Assembly (NCBI GenBank): GCA_020740775.1
Contig: JAHEWK010000001.1
Coordinates: 5,766,001 to 5,830,000, forward strand
Direction of reading: 5' to 3'
DNA length: 64,000 nucleotides
Source of the DNA: Ilyonectria destructans
Lineage: Eukaryota > Ascomycota > Sordariomycetes > Hypocreales > Nectriaceae
Position 1 is the first letter of the stretch. Each line of letters opens with the position of its first letter. A program made the translations under genes and the position numbers. Of the stretch, positions 34,197 to 46,576 are shown in pieces. The notes below the pieces were generated by a model. It saw only the letters and a list, made by a program, of their open reading frames with translations, was not told the origin of the DNA and did no database searches.

Positions 34197-35517
34197 CTAT
34201 ATCCTTCTGTTTTCCGTATGGACCACCTGCCAAGGTCCGAAGTAGTCGACCTCCCCGTATGCCGGGGGTAATACCCTCACCATGCGACCCGTTGTCCAAT
34301 CCACGTACCACTGCTTCCCTTTGCAAATGATGTAATTAGACTTGCGGGGGCTCCTGAATAGGAGATTGCTGTAGCATAGCTTGGCGTAGAGCATGTCGTG
34401 GGCCCTTGACCACCGATGTTCTGGAAACCATTTCCCTGAGCCGGGGTCGATGGCGAGGTTAGGATACGATGTTGTACTGAGCCGGTGAATGGGGTCGATT
34501 CGTGGGGGAGGCTCTGGTGCACCATCTGTCTCGGGTTCTATCGGTATCTCAGGTTGCGGGGGTACTGGCGGGGGTGAGGTAGAGGGCCGGCGCTCGACCT
34601 GAGACGAAGAGGCTTCATTGAGTTGATCCTCTGTGAGGTCGAGCTCGGACAAGTCAACGGTAGTAGGGGTTGGATCCTCGCCACGGAACCACCGAATGCG
34701 TTGGATTCGAGGAATGGACATGTCGCGGGGGAAATCCCGATCGTCCAAGGGGGTGGCGACGTCGATGGCCGCGAACAAGCCCTCTAGCCACTTGACAAAG
34801 GTGCTTAGTTCGACACAAGATAGGAGGAACTGGTCTGTTTCTGCGCGGATGCGAATGACATACCGACGTCTACGAAGCATTAGTACTTGGACGTGGGGCT
34901 TTACACCGGTTGCTGTAGGCGAAAGAGTTGACTCACTTCTTGTAGTCGGCAGCGATTCCGACATCAGCGTAGAGAAGACTATAGGACCTTTCCAGCTTCG
35001 ACTTCTTGATCCATGGAGGGTTGTCTGGGTCGATGGACGGGCCATCATCACGGGTCCTTCCCCAGCTCCAGGCCTTCTTGACTTCGTGAATGTTGAGCGC
35101 AGTTCCGTTTAGCCTGACGTATACGGTGTGCCATTGGCGATCCTCGGCCCTCTTCGTAGTGTTTTCGATCTCTTGTTTCTTGCAGAAGACGCCTTCTAGT
35201 GCTATTGAAGTGTTGTATTCCGGTAGTTCTTCCTGTAGTTGTTCCTCCTCTTCTTTGGTAACTGGGTAGCGGGTTTCGTCGCCGCCCCCACCGGTCGCGA
35301 CCTCTTTTCCCTTCTTGGATTCCTTTCCATGGCCAGAGGTGGATGTCGTTGACCGATCGCGCTGGTACGGGGGCGGCAGCGAAGGGCGACGAGGGTTTGT
35401 CATGATGCGCCGGTAGAAGAGGTCTTCCTCCATCGAGACACGCCGCCTCTCAGGCGGCGATGCAGGAGCGGTCGGAGATAGTCCATCGTCCTCGGCCGGG
35501 ACCCTGCCGGGTTCCAT
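34197..35517 (-). CDS. Pleckstrin-homology-domain protein
   Basis: Two exons (35517-34937 and 34869-34197, intron 67 nt with a CTAAT branch) give 417 residues. A Ser/Pro/Arg-rich N-terminus (about 1-95, with PPPYQRDRS) precedes a PH fold at about 105-235. This runs from ALEGVFCKKQEIENTTK and RQWHTVYVRLNGTALNIHEV through YSLLYADVGIAADYKKRRYV to the C-terminal helix STFVKWLEGLFAAID. PH domains bind phosphoinositides or protein partners, so a membrane-associated signalling or adaptor role is likely. The C-terminal half contains a Pro-rich, Glu-rich linker and a conserved-looking segment (WSRAHDMLYAKLCYSNLLF...GKQWYVDWTTGRMVRVLPP). I recognise the domain but not a specific named orthologue. The start at 35517 is the first good ATG in frame. 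Confidence 0.8.
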
Positions 35518-36892
35518 GGGGGGAGGTCGTACTTATATACGAGTCTCTCGAGACGTCTGGCGACCGGACGAAGCGGAGTGGGATGAGCGGGAGGAGTCGA
35601 TGCGTTTGGGGGCGTGCGACTCAAGGGACCGTCGCCGCAGGAGTCTCCGTAGAGGGCGACAGGCTGGAGAGAGTGTTCATAACGACCCGCTCTGGAGCTC
35701 GGTGGAGAGAAGTAGAGGAGAAAGAATGCGAGCGAGCCAACAGAGGAGCAAGGTCGATGAGCGGACAGTCAGCGTGGAGCCGAGGCGAGGGCCATCCGTC
35801 ATTGAAGGAAGGGCACAAGCACCAGGGGGTTTGGTCGGATGAGGGGGGTGTGAGCTGAGTGGGATGGGGAGTCTGGAGTTGAGCGACGCGACGGACCAGT
35901 CGCTGCCACAGATGGAGCCGGCGCCGCAGTGGGATTCGATGGGGATGGGGTTGGGAATGGGGATAGAAGGGGCGTGGAACACGGCGGCTCTTTTGTTCGA
36001 AACTAGGATCGCAGGGTCAGGGCGGCGGCGGAGAACCAGGCGACAGGCGGAAGGCGGATGGCGGACGGAGAAGCACACGACGGGGACTTTGAGGCGCCGG
36101 GGCTTTCGAAAGACCCACGTTGGGCGCGCAGAGAAGGAGAGGGAGTGGAGTGGTAAAACCGAGAGGGCGGATGGAGCGAGATGTAGGAGGGTTCGAGGCC
36201 GTATGGGAACCCGGAGAGAGCGAAACCGCCCCAGAGCAACGGAGCAGCAGTTGCAGCGCAGCGCTGAGGGTGTGGATCGTAGCACGGTAGAGGGTGGCGA
36301 GATGAGCGCACGAGCAGTCGGTCTCCTAGTGGGATTGATAATTGGCAGAGTGCGACGGTATTGGTTTGTCTCTGCTTTTAGTTTGTTCGTCAGAGACGGG
36401 ATCCGATGCGATGGAGCCGCCACCCGGGGTGGCTGCGAGCCGCAATCCTGGGCAGGGTACGGACTTACGGTAAGGCGAACAAAGTACTGTGCGTGAGCTG
36501 CGTGTGCTGGGTCGTGCTGGGCGTGCTGGGCGTTACTGTCGGAGTTCGGGACAAATCTTGGTAAGTCAAACGGAGAAATAGTGGTTGTCGATCAATCCCT
36601 GCGGATGCCGAGCCTCGATTTGGAGACTTCGACGCAATGGGGGAGCGAGGGCAGATGCGCCGACGAGGGCCTTTTGCGGTTGTTCGGCTTAGGGAGGAGG
36701 TTTGACAACCAACGACAGAGCGGCGAAGCGAGGTGGTGATGCCGGGCGGGTTTGTGATAGGACCCAGTACGATACGATGCGACAGGCACGGTATGGTACC
36801 GTCGGGGAAGGCGCGATTGGGTCGGCCGTAGTGACCGTTTTGTCTGCGACAAGAAAAGGAACTCAACTCAACAGGCGCGGCGACTCACTGGC

Positions 36893-36950
36893 GGCTCGCC
36901 GGCTCACTGGCTGGCTCACTGGCTGGATCACTGGCTCAATGGCGACTGGT
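36893..36950. repeat. Short tandem repeat of GGCTCACTGGCT-like units
   Basis: Imperfect 12-bp units built from GGCTCACT/GGATCACT alternating with GGCTGG. The repeat lies in non-coding DNA. Confidence 0.65.
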
Positions 36951-39900
36951 TCACTCACTCAACCAGGCCGTCAAGGAGGGAGGGAGCAAAGAGAAAGGAA
37001 CCTTTTACTGGAAGGGCAAGGCTTGAACATGGTTTGAACCTGGTTCGAACCTGGCAGGTCCGCCCCCCGGCCCCATTCCCGCCAAAAGGTCCCCCGGGCG
37101 CGGTCCCACGGCCCACGCGCGCCCCACCAGGGCCACAGGGTCGTCCGCTCGTTTGACAGGCTCGCCCGGGCAGGAGCGAACGTGAGTGGTGTCGGCGGTA
37201 CCTTCTTGGGGGCCGGTTTGCCTGTCGTGCGTGCTGCGATGCTGCGTGCTGGTGCTGTGGGGAAAAAGTGTGGCCAGGGCAGGCGTGAGGCAAAGGGCGC
37301 CGCTAGTTCCGAACGGGGAGGTGAGTTTTCCCACCACGGATGTTACGGCACAGTCTGACGGACGGCCTGGGCAGCGTCCTTTTGCTGGCCGTCCGAGATT
37401 GAGTGACTGATTGATTGACCGTCACGTCTGAGCCTTCCCGGCGATTACTCCTAGAGGAATTGATCGTACATGGTAGCGTGATCACGAGGCGCACGGTGTC
37501 CATCCATTTATTGTTTGCACTTGAAACAGACCTGGCAACTATTGTGCGTGCGCTATCATGCCACGGGCCGTTGTTAATGAGGACGCGTCAGGATGTAACT
37601 CGAGTTGCCCGGAGTACTACGTCCAGACTTCTCGGCCGGGAGGCTTGGCTGGGCTCCGGGTGCGCCTCTCGGCCCTCAAAAACCGCCCTCCAATCTGCAA
37701 GTCATCGTCTTGGGAGCTGGGTCCAGCCAAGCCCAGATCTCCCTTGAAAAATGAAAACTGAAAAAAAGAAACGACAGAAAATCAACTACCTACCACCACT
37801 ATCCCAACGTAACAGCACTCAGGTGAGTGATACAAACTGCGATCTATCGCCCTCACGGATCTGCAGTGTCAAATCAGCATCATCTCCACTGTCGCAAACA
37901 AGAATGAACCCACTCATGCACCGGACCTCAAAGGTTCCGAAGACGCTTGAGACAAAACAAAAAAGTACCCTCTCGTTCCAGTCGGTTTTCTGGTCCCAAG
38001 ACGATCGCCAATAGCCCGCTGCGGGAGGGACGCGTACCTCTGCTCGTTTCGCCGTTCTCGGGTCCCGATGGCATGGCCCAGGCCGCTGGAAGAGGAACTT
38101 TTGCCGTAGCCTTGGCACCTTTGAAAGAGGTGCAGCCCACCCCCGGGCGCCAACCAAAACCAGCCGCTGCGAGTCGCATCAGCATTAGCAATAGCAGCAT
38201 TATTAGCAACATCCGCAGGGGCGCCCCATCTTGCGCCTCGGATCGACCACCTCCTCGGCCGTTCTTTTTGGGCATGTAGGTTGTGCCCTGTCTCCACTTC
38301 CCGTATTAAGATTCGTCCCGCATCGTAGCCAATTTCTATTCGACTTTGTACGTACGCGGAATGCAGACACCGGGGAACAAATGATATCTTTCGCCGACCT
38401 TTACGGAGCAGAAGGTAGTGAACTGGATGTTGCGCAGAAAACACGTGTGCGCACACTCACGCTGCTTCGTCCATGTCGTTCGTGTTGTTCAAGCACGCCC
38501 CTTGTTGTTCGCTGGCATCGGTTGTCATAACCCTTAACTCCGACGCATCATGCGGGCGCCTTTGCATCGCCGCCATCGCCAGATCTTTTTGCCGGCTGGG
38601 TGCATGCCAGGGCAGCCAACTGGCCCGGTGTGGAGGGGGAAACTACTAGTTCACGGTTGTCTCGTCCGTGAACAACAAAAATCCTCCGTCTTACGGGATT
38701 ACGGACAGGGCCGACTCTTGACTGCCACACTGCTAATACAACCTACTGAGCCGTGGTGTGGGATGTAACCCCCCTTCCCGTCCCCGGGCCATGCGTTGTT
38801 AAAGCGCAAGTGACAAACCCAGAGGTGCAGGATCGGGAGACTCCTGATTTGAAGAAGAAGAAAAACCTCCGTTTCAACCCTGCGTGGTGGCACAAGATGA
38901 CATTGCCCTAGATGTTCTCAAACATCACGTAGCATCCATGCTGACATTTCTGGGCCACCCTTTGCATCCCCATCACCACATCACAGGTCTAGTATGCAGT
39001 CCCTAGGTGGTTTACATACTAATACTACATACATAGCACAGGACACCCAATCCTTAATGTACCGGTCGATCTGGGACCACGGCCAGCCCACCCACTCACG
39101 TCTTCATCAAACAGCCACGCTGCTTAGGTGCCGATCCTCATCCCCATCCCTATGCCCATCTTCATTCCCATCTCTCCTCTGCCGGCGCCCATTTCCCATC
39201 CCCGTCTCCTTTCCCTCGTGGCTGCGCCCGCCGGATCACTCTGCATGGCCTCGGATCCTTTCCCACCCCCGATCATCTAAATCCTCCCCCGGATCTTCGG
39301 CACATGGCAATGAGCGCCGCCTGACTCACCCGGACACCCGAAACCCGCAAATCCGGTCTGTTCCCTTTGCAAAGCCGTGCTCAACAAATACATAGCAAGC
39401 TCCCTGCTACGAGAACCGCAACGTCTACCAGATATACCCACCAGTTACCTGCTTTGAGAAGGTCGCAACGGAACTTTTTCCAGGCTTCCCCCTCCCGGAG
39501 GCGGGTACGTCCACCCCCTCCGACTCCCCCGAGGCTCCCGACAGCCCGGGGAATACACCCCCCGGACCACCCGACCAACAGCCGGTCAAGAACAAGCAAC
39601 ACATCATTACGTATCGTCATCCACAAAAGTCCTTCGCTCAACCACAAAAGGTCATTCATGACAACTCTTGCACGGCGAACCACCCGACCGACTCCTTGGG
39701 CCCACGAGCTCGGACATGCCGGTCTCGGTTGTTGCTGCTATGAACTGATTCATCTCCATGTCAACTGTCATAGCTCCATCATCGATTCATCATCACCACG
39801 AGCCTGTTTGATTTTGCTCGTATCAATCTCACATGGTTTTTAACCAGCTTTGCATTGAGCAACCTTGCACGGTCTTTTCTTGTCATGATCAACTTTTGCA

Positions 39901-40433
39901 TGCTTTCTTCATTCAACTTTGTTGGTATCAGTTTTGCCCAACCCTTCCTCACTGTCCGCCAAACTCCCCTCAGACCAAAGGTACTGATGATTATTTTGCA
40001 ACAGTAGAACGTACAGATATGGTTCCTTTCTGTCCTGCTTCCAGCCGGGCCTATCCAGGCCTCTTTCGTCCTAGGTTCCCTATCCCTATGCTCCTGTCCG
40101 TCATCTCGCCCTCCGCCCTTTGTGTGCACCATCCGACTCCAGCCTCTATTCCCCGTCCCCTTTGCTTTTTTGTGAAAATATACACGGCCATTAGGTAGTA
40201 ATGATGCCAAAATCCGAGCTCCCAGCCAAGGACCTTTTTCCCTTTTTTGCTGAATCCATGAGCCAAATCGTCGGTCGGGGAGGATTAGATGCAGATGCAG
40301 CGCGCAAAGCAGCGAAAACTGAAAAAACGAACAATCATGACTCCGGCTCTAACTCCGACCTCCCTCCAAAGGGAATGCCCAACTCCGCTCCTCCCTATCC
40401 GTCCTATGATCCTTCCCTAGTTCCTTTGATGTT

Positions 40434-40462
40434 ATGTGTGTGTTTGTGTGTTTGTGTCTGTA
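40434..40462. repeat. TG-rich microsatellite
   Basis: Imperfect (TG)n interrupted by TTTG, directly downstream of the G3BP-like gene (about 150 bp past its stop). Confidence 0.75.
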
Positions 40463-40617
40463 TGGCATTATATGCCTCTTGACATGATCGTGGTGCCTAT
40501 CATTGCACCACCGTCCCATCCTTATCTCAGCCACCAGCTGCCAGCATCTCGTTGAGTAGTGTCGAGAGCTGACCTCATACCGCTCACCCTGGGTTCGCGG
40601 TACCGTAAGCTGATCCT

Positions 40618-42419
40618 TTAGGCATTGCTGGTGGCGGGGGTGGCGGCCGCAGCAGCGGCCTGGGCACCACCGCGACCTCGAGGAGCGCCACCACGGCCTC
40701 GGTTCTGGCCAGAGAAGTTACCACGGGGGCCCTGGCTGCCGGATCGGCCTCCCTCAAAACCACCGCGACCACGGCCGGGGGCACCTCCTCGGCTGGATCC
40801 GTAGCTGCTGCCTCCGTAGGCGTTGGCCTTGGGTCGGCGAGGCTCGACAACGATGTTCTCGCCGTTTACGGTGTGAGGGTTGGCGGCGACAGCGGTCTGA
40901 TAACCCTCAGGGGTCTTGTACTCGACAAAGGCGCAGTTCTGTTTTGTGGTCAGTTGTCGTTTCTGGAGGCTATCATATCAAGTCACATACCTTCTGGCGG
41001 TTGATGTCAAAGTAAGTCAACTCGCCGTGAGCAGCAAGAGCAGCTCGAAGATCCGCCTCCTGGACCTTCTCAGTCACATACTTAACGTATCCCAGAGTGC
41101 CCTCCTTCTCAGTAGGGGTACCGGAGATAGACTGGGGGCGGTTCTGTCGCTTCGAGTCAGAACCAGCAGTTTGCCAGCCGGTTGCCTCCTTAGCGGGAGC
41201 CTCAGTAGCAGCAGCGGCGGCGGCGGGGGTAGCGCCAGTAGCAGCAGCAGCAGCGGGTTGTGTTGTGGAAGCAGCGGCGGCGGGAGCTCGGGTCTGGCTG
41301 GGAACGGGAGGAGTAGGAGCCTTGGCGAGAGGAACCACGGGCTTGGGACCGGCGGCAGCGGCAATTCGGCTGGCCCAGGTCATGGGCTTAGGGGGGCCGG
41401 TAGGCTCAACAGCAGCAGGGGCGGCGGTGGGCTTGGCCACAGGAGTAGGGCTGGGGTCCTTGGGCTTCTCAGCCTCCTTGGCATCCTCCTCGGCAAGCTC
41501 CTTGGCGGTGGTATCAGGGGAAAGAGTGGGAGCCGCGGCGCTTGTCTCGGAAACCTTGGCCTCGTCGGTCGAGGAATCAGAGGAGTCGCCGTTCACAGTG
41601 GTGTCCTTGGCGGAAGTAGATACCTCCTCGAGCTTCTCATCGACAACAGCGGGGTCGAGCTCGGCGGTAGGGACCTCCTCAACCTCCTCCTCCTCAACAG
41701 GCTCGGCCTCGGCCTCGGCCTCGACGGGAGCAGCGGGCTCGGCGGCGACCTCGGACTCCTCGACAGTCTCCTCAGCAGCCTCAGCAGATTCATCGTCGGT
41801 CTCCTCGTCGATGTACCGCAGAATATCGTTCAGGACAAAGTAACCGGAGGGCTGTTGTGCCAGAACAAAAGTCTGAACAAACTTCTTGGGTTCGCCGGCC
41901 TTGTTGGAAGTCTCGCCAATGACTTGGATGACGATGTTGTCAAAGGATGCCTGGGAATCGACGTTGGATACGCGGACCTTGCAGTCTTGGAAGTCGAGAG
42001 CCTTGATTCGCTCTTGGATAGCCTGAGTGGATGTGTGGTTAGCTGGGTGGGCCCAAGACATATGGTGGCGGGTGGGTGGTTCAATATACCTGTCGACCAA
42101 CTGAGACGTTGGCAACCTGAGCCTCGAGACCGTAGACGAATTGCGAACGCTTGCTGTAGAAGAGCTGGGGGCCGTATTAGCAGAGGAAACGTAACTGAAA
42201 CTAAGGGATGGCGGCGCATACGTGAAGCTTCTCGGGTGACTTGCTCAGGGTAGTGTAGTATTGCTCGACGAAGTACCAGCCAACTTCATCCTTGGACAGG
42301 TTGTTGTTACCAGCGGTCGTGACGGAGGAGTCGGAGGCAGCGGCGATAGTAACTGTTTGTGGTTGGTCGGGGGTGTCCTTGTACTGATCCTGGAGGGTGA
42401 AGTTACCGTTGGAGGCCAT
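40618..42419 (-). CDS. G3BP-like NTF2/RRM/RGG RNA-binding protein
   Basis: This family (human G3BP, fission-yeast Nxt3) binds mRNA, nucleates stress granules and partners a ubiquitin protease. Four exons (42419-42222, 42164-42090, 42022-40991, 40938-40618) give 541 residues. The NTF2-like domain spans about 40-165, starting VGWYFVEQYYTTLSKSP and ending VLAQQPSGYFVLNDILRYI. An acidic Glu/Val-rich stretch follows, then an Ala/Pro-rich linker. The RRM begins near 420 (LGYVKYVTEKVQEADL as RNP2 region) and its RNP1-like NCAFVEYK is formed across the last intron. The C-terminus is RGG-rich (GRGRGGFEGGRSG, GRGGAPRGRGG). All introns are phase 0. The cytoplasmic role is known for the family; targets here are unknown. 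A 445-codon open frame on the opposite strand is a codon-bias artefact. Confidence 0.92.
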
Positions 42420-43205
42420 GATGGCTGTGAGGCTCTGCAGAGTCTGGGGCGACGTGGAGGATTCGGCGGTTGAGGTGCGAAAATTAGAGCAGGTGGCGCG
42501 AGCGCAGCGGGGAGGGAGCGGTCGCAAGGAGGAGGCGGATTAAGGGAAAAGACGGAAAGACAGGAGCTTAAACGTCTCTGAGAGAAGGTACAGAGATGAA
42601 GAAAATATTCCGGTCGGGGTCGACGGCGCGGTGCGAGGGGGCTCGGGTGGGCGATGAGGGCAGGCCGATGACAAAATCGGGGGACAAAGGCCGGGCTGCA
42701 GAACGGGAGGGGCGGCGAGAATCGGAAACCGGAGGCGAAGCGCAGATGGAAGGAGGGAATCAGAAAGAAGACGTCACGGCGACGGGAGGATGATGGGGGA
42801 TGGAAGATGGAGATGCAGCCGGAGAGGGAGAGGGGAGAGAGGGGAGCTAGAGGGTTGTTTGCGAGTGTCTCGGCAACGAGATTGGAGGAGAGGCAGATGG
42901 TGTTGGATTGTGAGGGTGGTTTGTGCGGCCCGGGAGGTGCGAAGGGAAAAAAATAACACACGCACACGCACACACTAGGATTAGTGGATTAGGGAGGCTA
43001 GACCCTCGCTGCTAGATGCTTTCAGGGCGTGCCTGGTCCGTGCACCGCCCTCGATTTTGGGTTCGGTGCTGGAGTCGACGCTGGATTCGCCATTGTATTA
43101 ATTATCCACACTGGACTCGGTACCTAGGTGTATTGCGCCTCCAACTAACCTGGAAACCTCGAAATCAACAATAACCTCGGCCTCAACCTCAACTCAACCT
43201 CAGCT
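42420..43205. other. Intergenic, G3BP-like promoter and DAO 3' region
   Basis: The segment 42420-42960 is purine-rich on the plus strand, so pyrimidine-rich in the sense of the G3BP-like gene. Beyond about 43100 it becomes the 3' flank of the D-amino-acid oxidase gene. No gene is seen. Confidence 0.5.
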
Positions 43206-44572
43206 TCACAATCGAGCCTTCTCTTGACGGCAAACCTCGTCAACCAACTTGGCCGCGACCTGCGCGCACCCGTACGAGCACTGATATCCAGCACCTCCAT
43301 GTCCGTAATTGTGCACCACCCAAGTCCCGTCAATCTTCTCCTTCTCTATTCGCGCCCCACCCTCCCGAACCGGCCGCAGCCCCACGCCATGTCGAATCAC
43401 GTCGAGATGCTCGATCCCTCGTCCGTTTGTCAACTGCGGGCAGGCCTTGACACATCTCTTCATGATCCTGAGAGCTAGGCTTGGATCTGGCTGCGACTCC
43501 CAATTGTGCTTCTGGTAGCATCCGCCTAGGATAGTGCCTCCGCCCGCCGCCCTGGTCATCATATACATGACCTCGTCGGGTCCGTCGTCAGTTCCAGAGA
43601 CAGACATCATCTCATCTGCCTCGTTCCTCACCACGACGATCTGTCCGCGAGCGGGATAAACTAGCTCATCTGCAACTCCACCCAAGCTGCGGGAAGCTAG
43701 GCCCGTGCAGTTCAAGACCACATCAGCTCCCTGGCCGCTGTGGTGCACACCCCGCGCCGCAGCGTCATTGATGTGCGAAAACACGGCACGCTTGAAGACG
43801 ACGCCGTTGTGAAGACACTGAGAGACCAGCCAGGGAAGGTATATCGCCGTGTTGATGCATACAGATTTGAAATGGTGCCCATTGTCGACATCCGCGCCGA
43901 GTTCCGCCTGAGGAATTTGCCTGTACTGTGAGGGCATGTGAGTGGCAGTTTCGACGAGCCGGCACCGAGATCAGACTCACCTCGGGGAACAAAGTCTTCC
44001 ACCAAGGGTCAGGGGAGAGAAGTTCCGAGAACCATTTTGCTGTGTCACTGCCGACATCCTTCTTTCGGTTAAAGATCCTTGCCTCTGTAAGTGGTCAGTA
44101 TCGGTTCTTCGTGAGCTCTAACATGTGGCATACTTTGAAAGTGAATTCCTGAATCAGGGTGATGGCTCGCCAACTCCTCTAACGCAAACCATGTGTTTTT
44201 ATCCCACTCCGCAGCGTCAGTACCTCCGACAGATACCCTACGCGAGGTCATGTCAGTTACGTGATATTGTACGCCGACAGATCTAGCATGGATGTCTCAC
44301 GGCATGGAGTTGGCTCCTGCCCAAGGCGACGCATATTGGATATCGTAGTCCCCCGGCATGTGCTTGGCAGCAACGGTGATTTTATAGCCATGTGTTTTGG
44401 ATAACAGCAACGCGGTGGTGAGACCTGTGACGTTAGATGGAAGATGAAGATTCTGGAGTGAATCACTCACCTGCCACACCAGCGCTGTGGATAAACCGTT
44501 AGCAACGATCCCCGCTGAGAAAACCATGGGAACCGTAACTCACCCAACAACCACAATTCTCTTATCGGCCAT
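43206..44572 (-). CDS. dao: D-amino-acid oxidase (FAD-dependent, peroxisomal)
   Basis: DAO oxidises D-amino acids to 2-oxo acids, ammonia and hydrogen peroxide. Six exons (44572-44544, 44484-44471, 44424-44301, 44237-44134, 44084-43981, 43925-43206) join in frame to 364 residues, the family length. Exon 2 is only 14 nt and, with its neighbours, completes the FAD-binding GAGVAG of the N-terminal Rossmann motif (RIVVVGAGVAGLTTALLLS). Other DAO landmarks are SPWAGANSMP, GADVVLNCTGLASRSLGGV, PARGQIVVVRNEA and the C-terminal signature VHNYGHGGAGYQCSYG. The last three residues are ARL, a PTS1-type peroxisomal signal consistent with peroxide chemistry. A threonine-aldolase-family enzyme lies upstream in the same direction, 718 bp away, so amino-acid catabolism or D-amino-acid turnover may be shared. 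Confidence 0.94.
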
Positions 44573-45290
44573 GGTGTCGTCCTTTGTTGGTGATTTCTTT
44601 GATTGACGGTAACGGGTCTTCTTCCTGGTGAGCTGCACAGCGAATTGGGGTATGAGAAAAGGAATGTCTCTTAGGAGAACGCCTGCTTTTCAACTCGGGA
44701 AACAAGCGCCTTATCACGCAGAAGCGGCTTCGGCCACCTGCGGCAGGTCTACTTCCGGCCCGGGAGCTGAAATGCAGCCCAGATAAGCCGGATACTGCAA
44801 TCTAACCGTTCTGGACATTCAGGCACCAGTGAGGATCCCAAGGCTCCGCTCATGATATCATGTTAGTTTTCCGCGGGAAACCCGATCTGGTTGCCCCGAA
44901 CATCGGCTCCGTCTGGGGCCGCAGGAAGCCGGTATTTTTGCGGGTTCTAGTACCGCAGGGACATTCATGCACGAGCTATCACCCCCGCACTTCTATTGTC
45001 ACTCTGATATCCGTCGAACCCTTCAGCGTCTCGTTGGTGATGACGGAAAATATGGGATTCAATGGGGCAACCATTGTCGGAATAACCCTGCGATACTTGG
45101 TTTTGAACACGCGGATATCTATCTGTTAATCAAGTGCAACTTACAGCAGTTCGACTACTGATGTCCTGGAATAACAAAGTAAACATTCTATTAGACGGTA
45201 AATAGTCATCTACCGTAGATAATTAACAATCTAGGCTACTATGACGCCGATAAATTGTCAAGTTGTACAGCCCCGGGCGCGTGGCTTCTC
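44573..45290. other. Intergenic between DAO and the PLP enzyme
   Basis: This contains the DAO promoter and the 3' flank of the upstream enzyme gene. Around 44725-44770 is a G/C-rich stretch with short inverted repeats (GAAGCGGCTTC; CCTGCGGCAGG). No coding sequence is supported. Confidence 0.5.
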
Positions 45291-46576
45291 TCATGAACAT
45301 CCTCCTTGTACCTCCTGGGTGCTGAGGGCGATACCGCTTCTCTTGGCCTCCATCAGGTTTGTCAAAGCAACCACCAAGGCCTCAGCGGCCTCTCCAGAAG
45401 TCTGGTGGTGGAAGACAAGTCTCCCGTTGGGAAACACGACCAACTTCTGGCCTAAACAGTACTCGACAAAAGCAGCCCCCGGAATGTCTACTGCCTCCAG
45501 ATCCAGCACAATCATATTCGTCTGCACCGGTAACGCAAACTTATAGCCTAGCTTCTCGATCTTCTCGCCGGTGGCCTTAGTCAGGGCATGGACCTGTGCC
45601 AGCCGTGGCAGGCTATAGTCCAGTGCGGCATGCGCGGCGGCCGCCATCATCCCCGGCTGTCTCGTGCCTCCGCCAAACATCTTTCGGTACCACTTGGCGC
45701 GCTCGATGAACTGCTTGCTTCCGAGAATGACGCTACCCATAGGCGCGCCGAGGCCCTTGGATAGACAAATGGACATGCTGTCGAAGCAGGCCGCATATGC
45801 CTTGAGGTCGACTCCTTCGCCAGTGACGCCGTCGAACACGCGGGCGGCGTCTAAGTGCATGGCGATGGGCTTTTGGCCTTCTGGTACTGGGAAGGACCGG
45901 ACAAATTGGGAGATGGCTTGAGCCTCGGCGAGGGGCAGAATGGTTCCACTGAGGGTATTCTCCAGAGCGACGACTCTCGTGGGAGGAAAGTGGACTAGGG
46001 GACGCAGATGGTGAGCAGAACAGCTCATTCCTATGCGTGAAAAGAGAACTCACTATTGCCATCCGCAATCATGTTAACCTTGACGTCCGCGAGGGTCAAG
46101 TGTACGCCATTCTTGGGGTGCACCGTAGTGACAGACGCCTGGGACATGACTGGCAAAGCACCAGACTCCCAGCAATGCACATGAGCGCGGTGGTCCAGAA
46201 GCACCGTATGCGGCGGCTGGGTAAGATGGGTACGCAGGCAAATTTGGTTCCCCTGGGTGCCTGAGGTGACCCATAATGCCGCTTCTTTGCCAGTCAAAGA
46301 CATCAACTTGGCTTCAAGGGATTTGACCGACGGATCGCCCTCCGTATCATAGATGTCATCGTTCACAGAAGCCTCTAAGATGGCCTGTGATATGACAGTC
46401 AGCCAAGCATGTCCTAGTAAGTGGGAAGGACTGGCTCATACCTGCATCATCGCCTCATTCGGCACGGTGACAACATCTGAGCGAAAGTCCCGCGACGCCT
46501 TGTCGCTGGAAGCCGCCCACTTCTCCTTGAGGCTAGCTGAAAAGATGGTCTCGGTGTTGCTTACTGCGACGGTCAT
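45291..46576 (-). CDS. PLP enzyme of the L-threonine aldolase / TOXG alanine racemase family
   Basis: Fold-type I PLP enzymes of this family cleave L-threonine or L-allo-threonine to glycine and acetaldehyde. Fungal relatives such as TOXG of the HC-toxin pathway instead racemise alanine. Three exons (46576-46442, 46384-46054, 45994-45291) give 389 residues. Landmarks are FRSDVVTVPNEAMMQAIL, the NDDIYDTEGDPSVKSLE block, FVTSGTQGN-like ALWVTSGTQGNQI, the cofactor aspartate in AMHLDAARVF (about residue 204) and the Schiff-base lysine in SICLSKGLGAPMGSVI (about residue 235). GGGTRQPGMMAAAAHAAL is also a family signature. No targeting signal is seen. It lies just upstream of and codirectional with D-amino-acid oxidase. 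Aldolase is the default call; racemase activity is an open alternative raised by the neighbour. Confidence 0.9.

Larger units (their letters stand above)
35518..40617. other. Five-kilobase gene-poor region
   Basis: Long low-complexity ORFs exist on both strands but have no domain and overlap each other. The left part (35518-37400) is purine-rich on the plus strand, hence pyrimidine-rich in the sense of the PH-domain gene, as expected for its leader. Tandem CTGGCTCACTGG-like repeats lie at 36893-36950 and a TG-rich microsatellite at 40434-40462. No RNA gene or mobile element is recognisable. Confidence 0.5.

Noticed and set aside
35677..36423. 248-codon minus-strand ORF rich in Ser, Arg and Pro
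   Set aside because: Low-complexity product of C/T-biased leader DNA of the PH-domain gene, overlapped by equally long open frames on the other strand, with no motif.
37020..37060. GGTTCGAACC, which resembles a tRNA T-loop
   Set aside because: No matching acceptor stem, D-arm or anticodon arm can be drawn around it. It is part of a local GGTTYGAACCTGG repeat.
40916..42253. 445-codon ORF on the plus strand, rich in Gly, Ser and Leu
   Set aside because: It is exactly antisense to the G3BP-like gene, whose codon bias removes stops from the opposite frame. Its composition mirrors the Ala/Pro/Glu-rich sense protein and it has no domain.
42596..42978. Plus-strand ORFs between the G3BP-like and DAO genes
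   Set aside because: They are Glu/Arg/Gly-rich translations of the purine-rich strand of the G3BP-like leader, with no supporting signal.
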